Assembly: GCA_021432635.1 (NCBI GenBank) | Contig: MU270032.1 | Coordinates: 434,001-498,000 of the forward strand | Length of the DNA stretch: 64,000 nt | Direction: 5' to 3' | Source: Thozetella sp. PMI_491 | Taxonomy: Eukaryota; Ascomycota; Sordariomycetes; Chaetosphaeriales; Chaetosphaeriaceae | Shown here: positions 46,433 to 57,049 of the stretch, one piece after another | Numbering within the stretch: the stretch's first letter is position 1 | Layout of the letters: each line of letters begins with the position of its first letter | The notes under the pieces: model-generated | Seen by the model: the letters and a program-made list of their open reading frames with translations, nothing else | What the model was told of the DNA's origin: nothing | Databases searched by the model: none | Position numbers and translations under genes: made by a program

Positions 46433-46909
46433 GATGAGTGCTGGCAGGGTTCACAGTGTGTCGTACGTTTCTTGCCATCCAGATGCGCCGTGTTGCGGGA
46501 GCACAAAGAGGATGAACCCGAGGATGCTTCCGAGTGGACACGGAGTGATCGGGAAAATCGGGAACGTCGGGGTTAAGCAGCCGGGCCGTCCAGAGGCACT
46601 ACAAAATATTTCTCTAGCAGCTAAATTTTAGCGGCACTTTAGCGTGCGGGGGTTCTAGAATGTAGCCGATACGCGTCGACAAAAGCAGCGAATAATGCTA
46701 CACTTGCGGTACACCAGCACTAAAATATCAAAAACAGCACAGCCCTAGCCAAAGGCTTGGCCGTTAATTGCATTATCAAAGTCCCTCGGCTTGGCATGGG
46801 ATATTCTCCTTCAGCTTCTTCACTCAATGGCATGTCATTAAGCCCGCATTCGACGCCACGACATGTAATGAGGCCAGACCGGGAGCGTTCCGCGTGAAAA
46901 CACGCCCAC
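46433..46909. other. spacer upstream of the Zn2Cys6 gene
   Basis: About 480 bases between the regulator's start and the 3' end of the second SnoaL-like gene, presumably the regulator's promoter. No gene seen. Confidence 0.55.
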
Positions 46910-47374
46910 CTAGGTCTTCTTAGACGCCAAAGTTAGCTCCCCTTTGTGCGCTGCCACGTAGTCTGGTACATTCCAGTAAAATGGCCTGAAATCGGTAATT
47001 TTCCCGTCCTTGACAGTCACCACTTGTACCATCGGATGCCGTAGGGTCTCGCCAGTCCGCCTGGCCTTTGTTACTAGGGTGCACAGAACAACAACTTGGT
47101 CCTTGGTTTCGAGGAACTTGGCGTCTTGCACGTCGACAGTCTCGAAACAGTCGCTCATCATCGCCGCCCAGTCGGCGTACCGCTCGACCCCTCGGAATTC
47201 TCCACCCCATGGGAGGTCTGGAGACTGGTGTAGCACTACATCGTCGGACATAGTGCTTGCGAACTCATCGAACGAGGCCCCTCCTGCTTTCCCCCCAGCA
47301 GTCATATATCGACGCTCTGCGTCGTAGAAGCGGTTGAGAACAGCAATAGGAGAATCTTGATGGGTGGAAGCCAT
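46910..47374 (-). CDS. second SnoaL-like (NTF2-fold) protein
   Basis: A single exon of 154 aa from the ATG at 47374; the frame upstream only has a GTG. It starts with a long helix (SPIAVLNRFYDAERRYM), then FDEFASTMSDDVVLHQSPDLPWGGEF, a typical SnoaL entry loop, and ends with strands (VVVLCTLVTKARRTGE, HPMVQVVTVKDGKITDFRPFYW). The fold is clear, but the reaction is not. The sequence is quite different from the SnoaL-like protein at 42968, so this is not a recent duplicate. It is divergent from the zinc alcohol dehydrogenase gene, 555 bases between starts, so the pair may be co-regulated. Confidence 0.88.
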   Translation of the reverse strand: MASTHQDSPIAVLNRFYDAERRYMTAGGKAGGASFDEFASTMSDDVVLHQSPDLPWGGEFRGVERYADWAAMMSDCFETVDVQDAKFLETKDQVVVLCTLVTKARRTGETLRHPMVQVVTVKDGKITDFRPFYWNVPDYVAAHKGELTLASKKT

Positions 47375-47928
47375 GGTGTAAGCAGAGGCTGTTCTCTGCA
47401 CGTTGAGCCACGGTGTGAAAGATAGCTCTCTGGTGGTAGTCGTTGAGAATTATTTGATATGGACACCCTGGATATGGTCAAGTCTAATTGTATCCTGCTC
47501 GAGACACGCAGAAGCAGATTATCGCGTGTTAATATATGTTTAAGAGATCAGAGGCTTCTTTGAGGGCACGATAGCGGCAGAATCAGGTACCTCACATAGT
47601 GTTTTCTATGTAGGTAGGGTAGCTATGGCCGAAGATGTGGGGCGAGGATTGGAGAACCAACAATCGGCGATAGCTTCCGCGGCTCCGAGGATCGATAGCC
47701 ATCTAGTCCGCGGCAGCCATGTGCGAGTGTTAAGCTAGGCAAGCATCCACTCCATGGTCTCAGAATCGGGGGCGTGTGACCCCAGATGCCTAAAGGATAC
47801 GCCAGTGACAAAGAAAACGGATCGCTGAGAACCGGGACAGTTGAGCCATGATCCTCTCTTTCCTTTACAAGTATAGAAATTTTCCCGCTCTCTTGCCTCG
47901 GTGAGGAGTGATGTAAGCCAGAGCAATC
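47375..47928. other. divergent promoter region, SnoaL-like and ADH genes
   Basis: A 555-base bidirectional spacer. No frame with a recognisable product. It should contain both promoters; I could not identify a convincing TATA box. Confidence 0.5.
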
Positions 47929-49276
47929 ATGAGTATCCCCAAGAAACAAATTTGTGCATGGGTGGAGAGGCCCGGGCCGGATGCCAACATCGACATCCGG
48001 GAGGTCGATGTGGGTGAGCCGGGGGAGGGGGAAGTTCTCATCAAGCTGGAAGTATCCGGTGTATGGTAAGTTGGACTGCTGTTGATTATCCGTCCGCGTC
48101 TAGTTCATAGCTCATGTTCTATTATAAGCCATTCCGACCATCATAGCATTTACGGCAACACTCCCATGAGCACCCACATCGCGGGCCACGAAGGCGTAGG
48201 AAGTGTCATCAAAGGTATGGAGTGTTTGTCTCTGCAATAACGTTGGACGTGTTCTGATCGACAACATAGTTGGACCGGGCATCCAGGAAGACCTCCTACA
48301 TAGTCGCGTAGGCGTAAGGTAAGTCCCTTGTCTATCCCGTTAGGTGCAGAGCCAAAGGAGTATGGACTGACATTGGCACCATTTACCAAGTTGGCTTCAT
48401 CGAGCATGCGGGAAGTGCGAAACTTGCGCATTGGATTATACACACTGCCCATCTCAGGACAACTCGGGCCGAGTAAGTAGTTCCACTCGACTTTGCGACC
48501 AGATACACACCGAGACTAAGTCCGTTTAGAACATATCAGGCACCTTCCAACGTAATAGAAGCCCCTAAGACAAAGTTGAGCGCAGCTAACCAACCTGGTT
48601 CGTTTTAGAATTTTGCATAGCTGATGCCGCCTATATTACTCGGATTCCAGGAGACATTCCAGCAGAAGTGGCTGCTCCAATACTGTGCGGTGGCATAACC
48701 GTTTACAAGGCCCTATTAAATGCAGATCTAAAAGCTGGCGATTTTGTGGGTTTCCCGGGAGCAGGCGGAGGATTGGGGCATCTGGGCCTGCAGATCGCTG
48801 CGTCCATGGGCTTCCGGGTCATCGCCATCGACTCCGCCGATAAGGAAAGTACCTGTGCTAACTCTGGTGCGGAACACTTTCTGGACTTCCGAAAGAGCGC
48901 CAACTTGGTCCAGGACGTTCGCACGATCACGGGCGGAGTAGGTGCGCACGCAGTACTATGCATCACAGGAGCACAGTCTGCCTACGATAACGCGATTGCA
49001 ATGCTTAGAAACTGTGGACGGCTGGTTTGCATTGGTATTCCGCCCACGTCTTATCGGCTCCAAGTCAACCCGTTCGAGATGCTGGTCCGAGGCTTGAAGA
49101 TAATTGGCTCCTCTGTGGGAAGTAAGGAGCAGATGCAAGATCTGATGCAGCTAGCGGCGGCCGGCAAGGTGAAGCCAGAGGTGCATATGTATGAGCTACA
49201 TGAGGTAGCCGACGTGCTAGACAAGCTGCACCTAGGGCAGGTTTCTGGCCGAGCGGTGCTCCGCATTCCAGAATAA
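47929..49276 (+). CDS. zinc-dependent alcohol dehydrogenase (ADH1-like)
   Basis: Six exons, 47929-48065, 48129-48214, 48270-48318, 48391-48472, 48530-48551 and 48609-49276, give 347 aa. Exon 5 is only 22 nt. Catalytic zinc ligands are Cys46 (CHSD), His66-Glu67 (GHEGVG) and Cys152 (ILCGGITVYKAL). The structural zinc loop is intact, with four Cys around ACGKCETC and HCPSQ. The coenzyme motif is GAGGGLGHLG at about 176. The family interconverts primary alcohols and aldehydes with NAD+. In this setting it could supply the aromatic aldehyde to the ALDH or remove it, but the usual substrate range includes ethanol. The structure looks like the yeast/fungal ADH1 group, slightly diverged in the first zinc loop (HSDHH). 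Confidence 0.92.
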
Positions 49277-49404
49277 TATACGACTTTGCATTGACAATAG
49301 CTTCAAGGTATACTCGGTACTCTCTTTCTGATCATAACGAAAGATAGTACTATTCGTTGCAACGGTGATAGACCCCAGTGGGTAGTTTCTTTTCCACTCT
49401 ATTA

Positions 49405-51544
49405 CTATGACATAACTTCGGCCTCCGATTTCCCAAGTGTAGCCTGTACTGTCCTGACCTCGCTTGTAAGACCACGCTCCTCGATCGAGAAGGCAACCGC
49501 CATAGCACGGCCTTTCTCCATGTCCACAAAGAACCAGATCGTCAAAGCCGCGCAGAGGCAGATCACGAAGCTATTTAACTAGATCAGCAATTAGAAACAA
49601 GGCGGTGAGGGAAGTTAACTCACAGGAAGATAAAAGCCTCCCAGTTATTGTTGTTCCTCGCAATGATGGCGGCGCAGACATTAGGTCCGACGAGTGATGA
49701 TGCTCGGTTGGTGATACCGAACAGACCAAAGAACATACCCTCATAGCCAGGGGGGGTGAGTTCCGACATAACGGTCTGGGCATAAGCGTAGTACGGGGCC
49801 TGGCCGAGGCCAAAGAGAACGTTGTAGAGCCAGAATTCCCACGTGTTGTGGAATCTATTGAGCGGGTATTAACAGCTGTAAACCCGGCTAGAGTAAAAGA
49901 GAGGAGAATAGTAAGTAGCACATACCCAATCTTATCCGTCCACAGCCCGATCATGCCCCAGAGCGGGATGAACACCGTCACCACGTTGGTAACCGCAAAC
50001 ATATACTTGGTCGGGATGACCTTCCAGCGCTGAATGTACCAAAAGGCGTAGCAAGAGAGCGTCGAGGTGACGGCTTGAGAGAGTCCTAGATATGTTGACT
50101 GAAGGAAGCTGAATTCGATTTGCTGATTCTGGACGATGGTGATGACGAAACCCGTGGTGTTAAGACCGTCGGCGAGCAGAAAAAAGGCGAACAGGTAAAT
50201 GAATGTGTAGCTATCAGGCATTTAGCGTACACTCTTCGTGTAGTTTGACAAGACACGATCATCAGGTCGACCATGTTTGTGTCACTAGCGGGGCTGGGGC
50301 TGTGAGGCTTACGGGAGACGCCTGTACTGCTTGATTGCCTTGTAAATCTGCTTCCAACCCAGGAGGAACCAATGCTCGCCCTTGGGGAAAGACGGGCCCG
50401 GTCTCTTCTCTTGGAGGAAGAACCACGGCAGGCCAAGGGCAATCCAGTAAAAGTTGGTCAGCAGCAACGTATACTGGTCAACAAGCGGGTTGTCTGCGAG
50501 TGGAAGCAGAATCGAAAGATTGAGAGCAAGCGTGATGACAAACCCCCCTATTGTTCAAGAGACAGTCAGCATCCAAAGAAGACATACCCTCGGAAAGCAG
50601 GACCTTGGAGCCTTACAGTTGGAGTGGGCTGTGGAGATGTTGCTAAGCCTGTTACGCTCGAGCATCTCGGTCTCCTCGTAGGATTCAGTAGAGATTTCCC
50701 CAGCGTCTAGCTTCGCGCGGGCTTCCTTGGTCTTAGGGGTATTTCGAGCGAGGCGCGGGAAGATAGAGGCGTAGAACACCAGGGTGATGCCGTAGCTAAT
50801 GTATCCAATGAGGTAGAGGGCAATGGCGGCCTGGTACTGAGCGGAGCTCTGCACGCCCATCCAGCCGAACTGAGAGGCCCAGCAGACGACTATGAGAAGG
50901 TGAGCAAGTGGCTTCGGTCGGAAGACGCTGGGGTCTCAGGACACACCAGTTGCAGCAATTAAGATCCACTTATTCCAGTTGCCGTAATCGGCGCAGCTAC
51001 CGATGGTGGTGAAAAAGAGAGTCTGGATAAAAAGGTCAGAGCCTGCAGGTAAACCACAGCCAGGTAACGACGCAGAAAAGCACATACCATGATTGCAAAA
51101 GATATGCCGTTGATGATCAAAATCACCGAGGATACAGGCTTCACTCCGCCAAAATCGAGCATGATTGTGCCGTCATCAGCCGTGAAGCCGGCTTGCGTTA
51201 GGTAGTTCTGTATCGCCCAGCATTAGCGATGCCTAAATACTCAAAAGCCGAAGCGAAGGCTGACCTGGAAGAGCGTGGCGGAGTATGCGTTAGGGCCCAC
51301 GCCCGAATCACCATTGTAGTACAGATACTGCTCGATCGTCAGATCCATCCTCGGAGGGGAGCATCCTCCAAACGTGTTCGAGGTGCGGAGTCGAGAAGCT
51401 ACGTACGTATGCCCACTCTTCCCATCGCGTCGTCGAAGGCCCCTCCGGACTCTCCTGGTCGACATAGTCCGTTTCTTCATTCCCCGCAGCCGCATGGGAG
51501 GCCGCCTGCTTCTGGTCCATGGCGAGGGTAGTGTTGGCTGCCAT
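49405..51544 (-). CDS. Atg22-like major facilitator protein
   Basis: Nine exons: 51544-51407, 51327-51265, 51207-51088, 51022-50947, 50889-50617, 50547-50313, 50210-49926, 49854-49624 and 49570-49405, in phase, 528 aa. The joined sequence carries family blocks YLYYNGDSGVGPNAY, VILIINGISFAIM, TTIGSCADYGNWNKW, SSAQYQAAIALYLIGYISY, LNTTGFVITIVQNQQIEF, LWGMIGLWTDKIGFHNTWEFW and SELTPPGYEGMFFGLFGI. These mark the Atg22 branch (vacuolar amino-acid effluxer in yeast) and its many fungal paralogs. About 11 to 12 membrane segments are expected. As filamentous fungi have several such paralogs, I read this as a transporter of unknown substrate rather than autophagy Atg22 itself. It converges with the ADH gene, 128 bases apart. 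Confidence 0.9.
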
Positions 51545-52832
51545 CTCGGCCGTTCTCCCCGTTCCCTCTTGTTGCTTAGTACGCAAGTCAGGTATAGCGG
51601 TAGAATTGTTGGTGAGAACTGGGGAAATACGAGGACACCAGGCCGCACAAGGTTTCGGGTACGGTAAAGGTATAATATGGGCCGATCCGAGACAGGACCC
51701 CGCGCTCGGGGAGCCGTGCTGTCGGGAATGCTACGTAGCAAAAGGTTCTTATCGTCCATGATATGGTTGCATTGCCGGGTCGATTTTGGAGCAAGTCAAA
51801 GCTTGTCTGATCGGGAAGGAGGGCAGCCCCGCGGTGTCGGGTCTTTGGTGCCGAGCCTGCATCTTGATTGGAATCTATCCATCGCGGCCCGTATGATCCA
51901 GTTTCTACGCCTACCATTTGCTTCTCGCTTGCTTCTCGCTTGCTCTGCTTTGCCGGTTTGTGGCCAGTTAACTATCTAGGCAAGCTCATCGCCCCCCCCC
52001 CCCCCCCCTCTCCCTTGTTGGGCTATCTAAAGTACCCGGCAAGCGCTACATCAGCCGTGCATGAACAGCGGTCAGCTGCACGCTCGAGCACACCATGGGC
52101 AAATCATAGGGTGGCAGCAGCTTCCCCGCCTTTGCATCCTACGTTGGTCTGGACCGCTGTGCTGCACATCCGCACGGCCTGAGGCGAGGGTTGTCTATGC
52201 CTGTAACGATAGCTGGTAGTTTTGCCTTTTTTGGCCCAACCATCGTCGTACGGCGGAACTCTGCTGCAACCAATGCGGCGTCGCCCATTCCAGCTTTTGT
52301 CGGCGCTGCATGGGTATTAACTATTAAAGAATGAGGCTCTGCCGGACTTGAAGTGAGCGCAGCTCTAATTGTAGATGTTACGTGGTCAAGTACAGAAGGT
52401 GTGAGAGATGGGTTACTTTTTATAACAAGCACAGAGTGAAATGGCCGTTCACCTAACCTTCACGGCTTAGTGCATGGTAGCATTGGTAATTCCGTCAACT
52501 TAGCGAGCCACAGCTTTCGATGGCGATGCTGGCCCCCACCGGCCGAATAACCAAGCCATCTTACCGCTGTTATCGTGTGCATATCTCGTCACTAGAATGA
52601 CAGGGCTGTAGATTGCCTCCCCGCCTCCCCCTACCTCGCCTTCAGGCTATCCACCTGAGGCGTTGAGAAAGCCTCAACTACTTGCTGTAGCGGATCACTA
52701 ATGCCAGAGGAAATTCTCCAGTAATATTCTCGCAGTCTTGATTTTGTCATTTCGTACATCAAGTGCCCCATAGGCGTCTTGAGCTGCACTACAACGAGGA
52801 GGCCAGAATCGCCCATGAACACCCATGCCCGC
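51545..52832. other. intergenic, 1.3 kb, no gene supported
   Basis: This contains the Atg22-like gene's promoter and the run of C at 51992-52008. Two minus-strand frames (52139-52432 and 52631-52822) read fairly protein-like but lack a start codon and match no family. The second could be a remnant or alternative 3' end of the regulator at 52833. Confidence 0.45.
51992..52008. repeat. poly-C tract of 17
   Basis: Seventeen consecutive C between genes, about 450 bases upstream of the Atg22-like start codon. Likely variable in length; the exact count may also be an assembly artefact. Confidence 0.85.
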
Positions 52833-54803
52833 TCACTGTATAAACAAAGGTACCTGACGCCTCAACTGAACTGAATCCTGCCGTGTAATGAAAATCTCGC
52901 CTAGATATGGCACAGAAAGGGTGAGACCATCCTCGGTCTCACGGACCGCACATTTTACATCCCCGACGCTCTTTCGTGGTAGTGAGCGGAGCACGAACTG
53001 AGTCCCTTCAGCTGCCTCGCTCTCAGTCGCGAGGAGCTTCTGGAGAACCTCTAACACACGCCCGCTGAGCTCATCACAGGTGCGCTCGGATCGGAATTCC
53101 ATGGTATCCACGGCGTACTGGACTAGGTCCAAGTCATGCGGGCGCTGATGCTCCATGACAACCTCACAGACGCGCCTGCGACCATCGATGTGTGCCAGCA
53201 GCAGAGCAACCGCGGCCAGGAGGGCTTTCACGTTAGTCCCCGGGCAGTTACCGGGGAGTGAGGTGAAGTTTTGATATACGATAAAGCGCGAGAGCACTTC
53301 ACGGCCGGCGTTGACGGCAGCGAGCTTGTGGTATCGAGAGCGGCACGTCTTGGCATCCCCCCCTCGTGATCCGTCTCCTTCTCCGCCGTCGCTGTGCCCT
53401 TCCAGTAAATAAGGCGCGTGCAGAAGCAGGAGCAGATTGTTTTGGTGAAGCTGCATGAGGAGACGGACCGTTTGTATCATGGACTTCTCCGGCCCAAGAG
53501 TTGGGATAGCCCACCATCGAACAGGCATTGTCCGCGAGATTCTCATCAACTCGCCGTCTATGTCGCGAGTTTCCTTCGCATGATCATAGTTTAGGGCGCC
53601 TTGGAGCGCTCCCTGCCGCATGCGATCATTTCGCGCGAGAATGCGGCCCATGACCACCGCATGACAGTGCTCTAGATCGCCGCAGAGGCCGTCGGGTGCA
53701 GTAAGCCGCTCTTCTTCTATCGTCTTGCTGCCGATATACGAGGGGACGCAGGCTAGCATCGAAAGGTATCGGTCAAAGTAGTTCATCCGAAACCATATAA
53801 GCTCCGCGGGCGAGACGGTGGCTATGATATTAGCTTCTGATGCAGCGGACTGCGACGGCGTGTCGAGGCCAAGGACATGGCCGATGCTTAGAGCTCTGCG
53901 AAATGCCAGCCAGCCCCGTCGCCAGCTCCCGGCGTTTACATGATAAAGCCCTTCCATCATCAGTGTCTCGACTCCCTCAATCGAGTCCACCAGTACGTCT
54001 TGGGAGGTCACATAGCGAGAGGCGATCTCAAAGTACTGGGCCGCCACCACTCGGGCAGGGCCACCGAGACGTAGATCGTCCGTGGCGGCTTTGTCTGGAT
54101 CCATTTGCTGAAGGCAAATGGCGAGCTGCATAAGCCTCTTGGCCAGTTGAATCGGAGGCGCCGAAGAAGGCGGCAACTGAGGCACCTCGTCTAGTGACTG
54201 TATGCCCGTTGTCTGGGTCATCCTCTTGAACGGCTGTGTGAAGATTTGCAGATGCAAGCTGAGTAGGTTTCCGCGGTGCATAATCATCGCGGTGATATCC
54301 TGCGGTGGAAAGAAGGAGTGTACTAGCCGGCCAACTGCGTTCCCGCGGCCCGGGTCTAAAACCAAGAGGCTAGGGGACTTCGTATCCTGCCTGCCGTGAC
54401 TAAGACTCTGGCTATGTGGCGGGACAGCAGTAGAGGATGATAGGATTGGCTTTGGCCGAATGACACGGGGAGCTATTGCATTGTGCGAACGGGCAGTAGC
54501 TGCTGCTACCCTTTCAGTGTCGCCGTTAGTGCTGCCGATAGCCCGCTGGTGGAGGAGCACGTGGATGAGCGACTCAACATGCTCAATCCGTCTCCCCACT
54601 TCGTCGTACTCGGCGTCGGCGCCGTAGCGTACGCACTGGCTGCCCCTCCGCCGGCAAGGCGTGCAGATTGCAAGATATCCCGGCCCAAGGTCACAGCGTA
54701 GATGGCGTCCTTTGCACTCCTGGCAACTGGATGTGCCTCTTCGCGGTTTCCTCCGCCTCGGCCGCACCGGAGTTAGCCCGGGCGGCGTTCCCTCTGTGGT
54801 CAT
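52833..54803 (-). CDS. Zn2Cys6 transcription factor, single exon
   Basis: A single-exon frame of 656 aa from the ATG at 54803. The zinc cluster has Cys at 27, 30, 37, 47, 50 and 57 (SCQECKGRHLRCD ... CTPCRRRGSQC), preceded by a basic run (RPRRRKPRR). The usual coiled element (RRIEHVESLIHVLLHQR) follows, then a long helical fungal_trans-like region with LAICLQQMDPDKA, YHVNAGSWRRGWLAFRRALSIGHVLGL and WFRMNYFDRYLSML. The absence of introns in such a long gene is unlike the other two zinc-cluster genes here. It is nuclear and DNA-binding. Its targets are unknown, and its distance from the aromatic genes leaves open whether it belongs to the same cluster. Confidence 0.92.
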   Translation of the reverse strand: MTTEGTPPGLTPVRPRRRKPRRGTSSCQECKGRHLRCDLGPGYLAICTPCRRRGSQCVRYGADAEYDEVGRRIEHVESLIHVLLHQRAIGSTNGDTERVAAATARSHNAIAPRVIRPKPILSSSTAVPPHSQSLSHGRQDTKSPSLLVLDPGRGNAVGRLVHSFFPPQDITAMIMHRGNLLSLHLQIFTQPFKRMTQTTGIQSLDEVPQLPPSSAPPIQLAKRLMQLAICLQQMDPDKAATDDLRLGGPARVVAAQYFEIASRYVTSQDVLVDSIEGVETLMMEGLYHVNAGSWRRGWLAFRRALSIGHVLGLDTPSQSAASEANIIATVSPAELIWFRMNYFDRYLSMLACVPSYIGSKTIEEERLTAPDGLCGDLEHCHAVVMGRILARNDRMRQGALQGALNYDHAKETRDIDGELMRISRTMPVRWWAIPTLGPEKSMIQTVRLLMQLHQNNLLLLLHAPYLLEGHSDGGEGDGSRGGDAKTCRSRYHKLAAVNAGREVLSRFIVYQNFTSLPGNCPGTNVKALLAAVALLLAHIDGRRRVCEVVMEHQRPHDLDLVQYAVDTMEFRSERTCDELSGRVLEVLQKLLATESEAAEGTQFVLRSLPRKSVGDVKCAVRETEDGLTLSVPYLGEIFITRQDSVQLRRQVPLFIQ

Positions 54804-55405
54804 GGACGAGGGGCAAGCGCCGCGAGAATCTGCTTACTGGCCCCCGAAGAGGACGTGCATTGGCGATTGCACGCAAGTCTGAGAGTTCGCGTTAGATTTG
54901 GCTCCTTCCAAACGATACCGTACCTCATGCGTGGGCGAGTCTGATGTGTCGTTTCCGGGATGTTGTCAGTTGTGCCAAGCTGTGGGGTTCGGGAAGTCGG
55001 TCAGTAAGCCACCCGATGCAGCCAGAGTTAAATCCGTCCGGTACTTGGGATGCTATAGACCTAGCTAGGCTCCTTTGGGAACATGCTATGGTACATACCA
55101 AGAAGCACTCTCCATGCGGCTGAACTCTATAAGTCGTATCGTACCTTAATCATTGCAGGGGTAAAAGAAGCGAGCACTGATTGCCAAGGCCACCGATACT
55201 TGAGCGTATTACCGTGTCAGTCATGAAAATCAAGATAGTTATCCCATTCCGCCCGCTCCAAGGAGCCAATATATAGCACAAGGCCCTCGGCATCTTGCCA
55301 GAATAACGACATGAGCAACGCCCGTCAAGCTCGTACGCCAGGGTATTGACCACGAAATCCCTCATGAGATCCCACGGGCCGTCTCGTCTTGGAGACAGGC
55401 CAGCA
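54804..55405. other. intergenic, no gene seen
   Basis: About 600 bases upstream of the regulator and downstream of the Clr5 protein gene. It should hold the regulator's promoter. Confidence 0.55.
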
Positions 55406-57049
55406 TCAACAAGGAAACGAAACAGGCACCGGGCGAGACGCATCGTTGAGTGTTTCTTTTGCCAGCGCCAGGTGCCGCTCTACAAACCGCAACACCCATA
55501 TGTCGCGAATCTCGGCCCCGGCCCTGGCCTGCTCGAGGGCCTCCTCTAGATACATTAAGCATTTCGGATCTCTCTGCAGACGTAACAGTTCCCCGCGGGC
55601 CAAGAGAACGTCCAAGCGCATCCGCCGGACCTGTTCGCTCCGGCCGCCTGTGCCCTCGATCTTGTCTACTACCGCATCCATTTGATCGATCAGATTGGCC
55701 GCACTCTCAAGGTTGTACGCCGCCAATTGGCACTTCGCCATGCGGTGATGCAGGTCGTATTCCATGTATGTACCGGGATAGAGCTTCTGTTCAGTTTCAG
55801 CCACAGACAACATAGCCCGGAGCGCCGCATTGCTGTCGCCTTTGACGTAGAGTGCTGTGGACAGTCCCCGAACCGCACTAAGCGTCTGGGGATGTTCCGG
55901 GCCGAGTGTGTCGCCCAGGATGTCCAGGGCCTCGGATGAGCAGAGCGTCACGAGATCCATCATATGCTCGCCCGACTCGTTCCAGGCCGACGACATCAGG
56001 CTCAAGGGGTGTGTGTCGAGCTGCTGTGTGGCAGCCAATCGGGAGACGAAGCTGAGAAAGCGCTGGAGTACTGCTTCCTGACCGTCCTGTAGGAACCTGC
56101 TGCAGATCTGGAGGAGACACACTACCACGATAGGGTTCCGTTCCCTGAGAAGAGGGGCGGCGAACTGAAGCAACTGGCCATACATGTCCTGCGCCTTGTC
56201 CCACCGGGACCCCGCAGCAAGCGCTGAGAGCACATTGGCTGTGTCGAAGAATTGACGGATATTCCACTCGTCGGCCTGGGCGCGAACCTGCACCGCGTCG
56301 ACGTCGTTACCGACCAATACCCCTAGGTAGTACCTGTTAACGCCGTATAATGCGACCTGGACTGCCCCTAAGTGCCCCGGTGGGTTGAGTGTGCGTGTGA
56401 GCGGGCGTGTGTTGAGCGTAATGTGGTGCCCCTGCCTTAGCGGAACGACCAGCTGCCCGCGTGGGAGGGCGGGCAGCACTTCTTCTTTCTTCACTACCGT
56501 GGATAAGGCCGTCGATTGCCGCGAGGACTGCGAGCCGCGGGCGTCCTATTCTCGGCCGCTTTCAGCACACGAGCTTGCGAGTGAAAATATGGAAATGTCA
56601 GCATCCCACCTTTTTGTAGGCATCCCACTTGATGATGCGATTCTTATATTGGCGAGGCCTAGTGCGTGGTGACAAATGAGCATATGAACTATACAACGTG
56701 ACCGAGGAAATTTGATTCGGGGCATCTTGTATTTTCATGAAAAATAAACCAGATTTAATATGTTTAGCCGCATAGATTCTCCTCGGCCTTCCCATAGCCG
56801 TAATGGTCGAGATCCGATGGAGCGGGATGTGACGGCAGTGAAGAGGAGAACTCACGTCGCATAGAAGCCGTAGTTCTTCGCAATGAACTTCCTTACCTCT
56901 GACAGCGGGCGGCCCTGTGTTAAGTATAGCTTGATGAAGACAATCCTGATCTTTTCCCATTCCTCCTCCGTGTGCACTTCTCCGGATTTGGTGGAAGGCT
57001 TTGATGGGCCTTGCATTGGAGAAGTCGAGAAGGGTCTGGCGTGGGGCAT
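55406..57049 (-). CDS. Clr5-domain protein with helical-repeat C-terminus
   Basis: Three exons, 57049-56856, 56658-56610 and 56527-55406, give 454 aa. The Clr5 domain spans about residues 25-82: EEWEKIRIVFIKLYLTQGR, then VRKFIAKNYGF, then across the first intron TPRQYKNRIIKWDAYKK. The 49-nt second exon completes this domain. The rest is helical with TPR-like pairs, for example YVKGDSNAALRAMLSVAETEQ and LEEALEQARAGAEI, and contains a TLGPEHPQTLSAVRGL stretch typical of tetratricopeptide proteins. Clr5 domains occur in many Pezizomycotina proteins of unknown role, some next to HET genes. The second splice site is inferred from frame. No catalytic motif is seen. Confidence 0.82.

Noticed and set aside
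49405-51544. Calling the transporter the autophagy protein Atg22 itself
   Set aside because: The family has many paralogs in filamentous fungi; the short N-terminus and location among metabolic genes do not support the vacuolar ortholog.
52631-52822. Possible extra C-terminal exon of the Zn2Cys6 gene at 52833
   Set aside because: The only apparent intron between them would be 18 nt, too short, and the main frame already ends plausibly.
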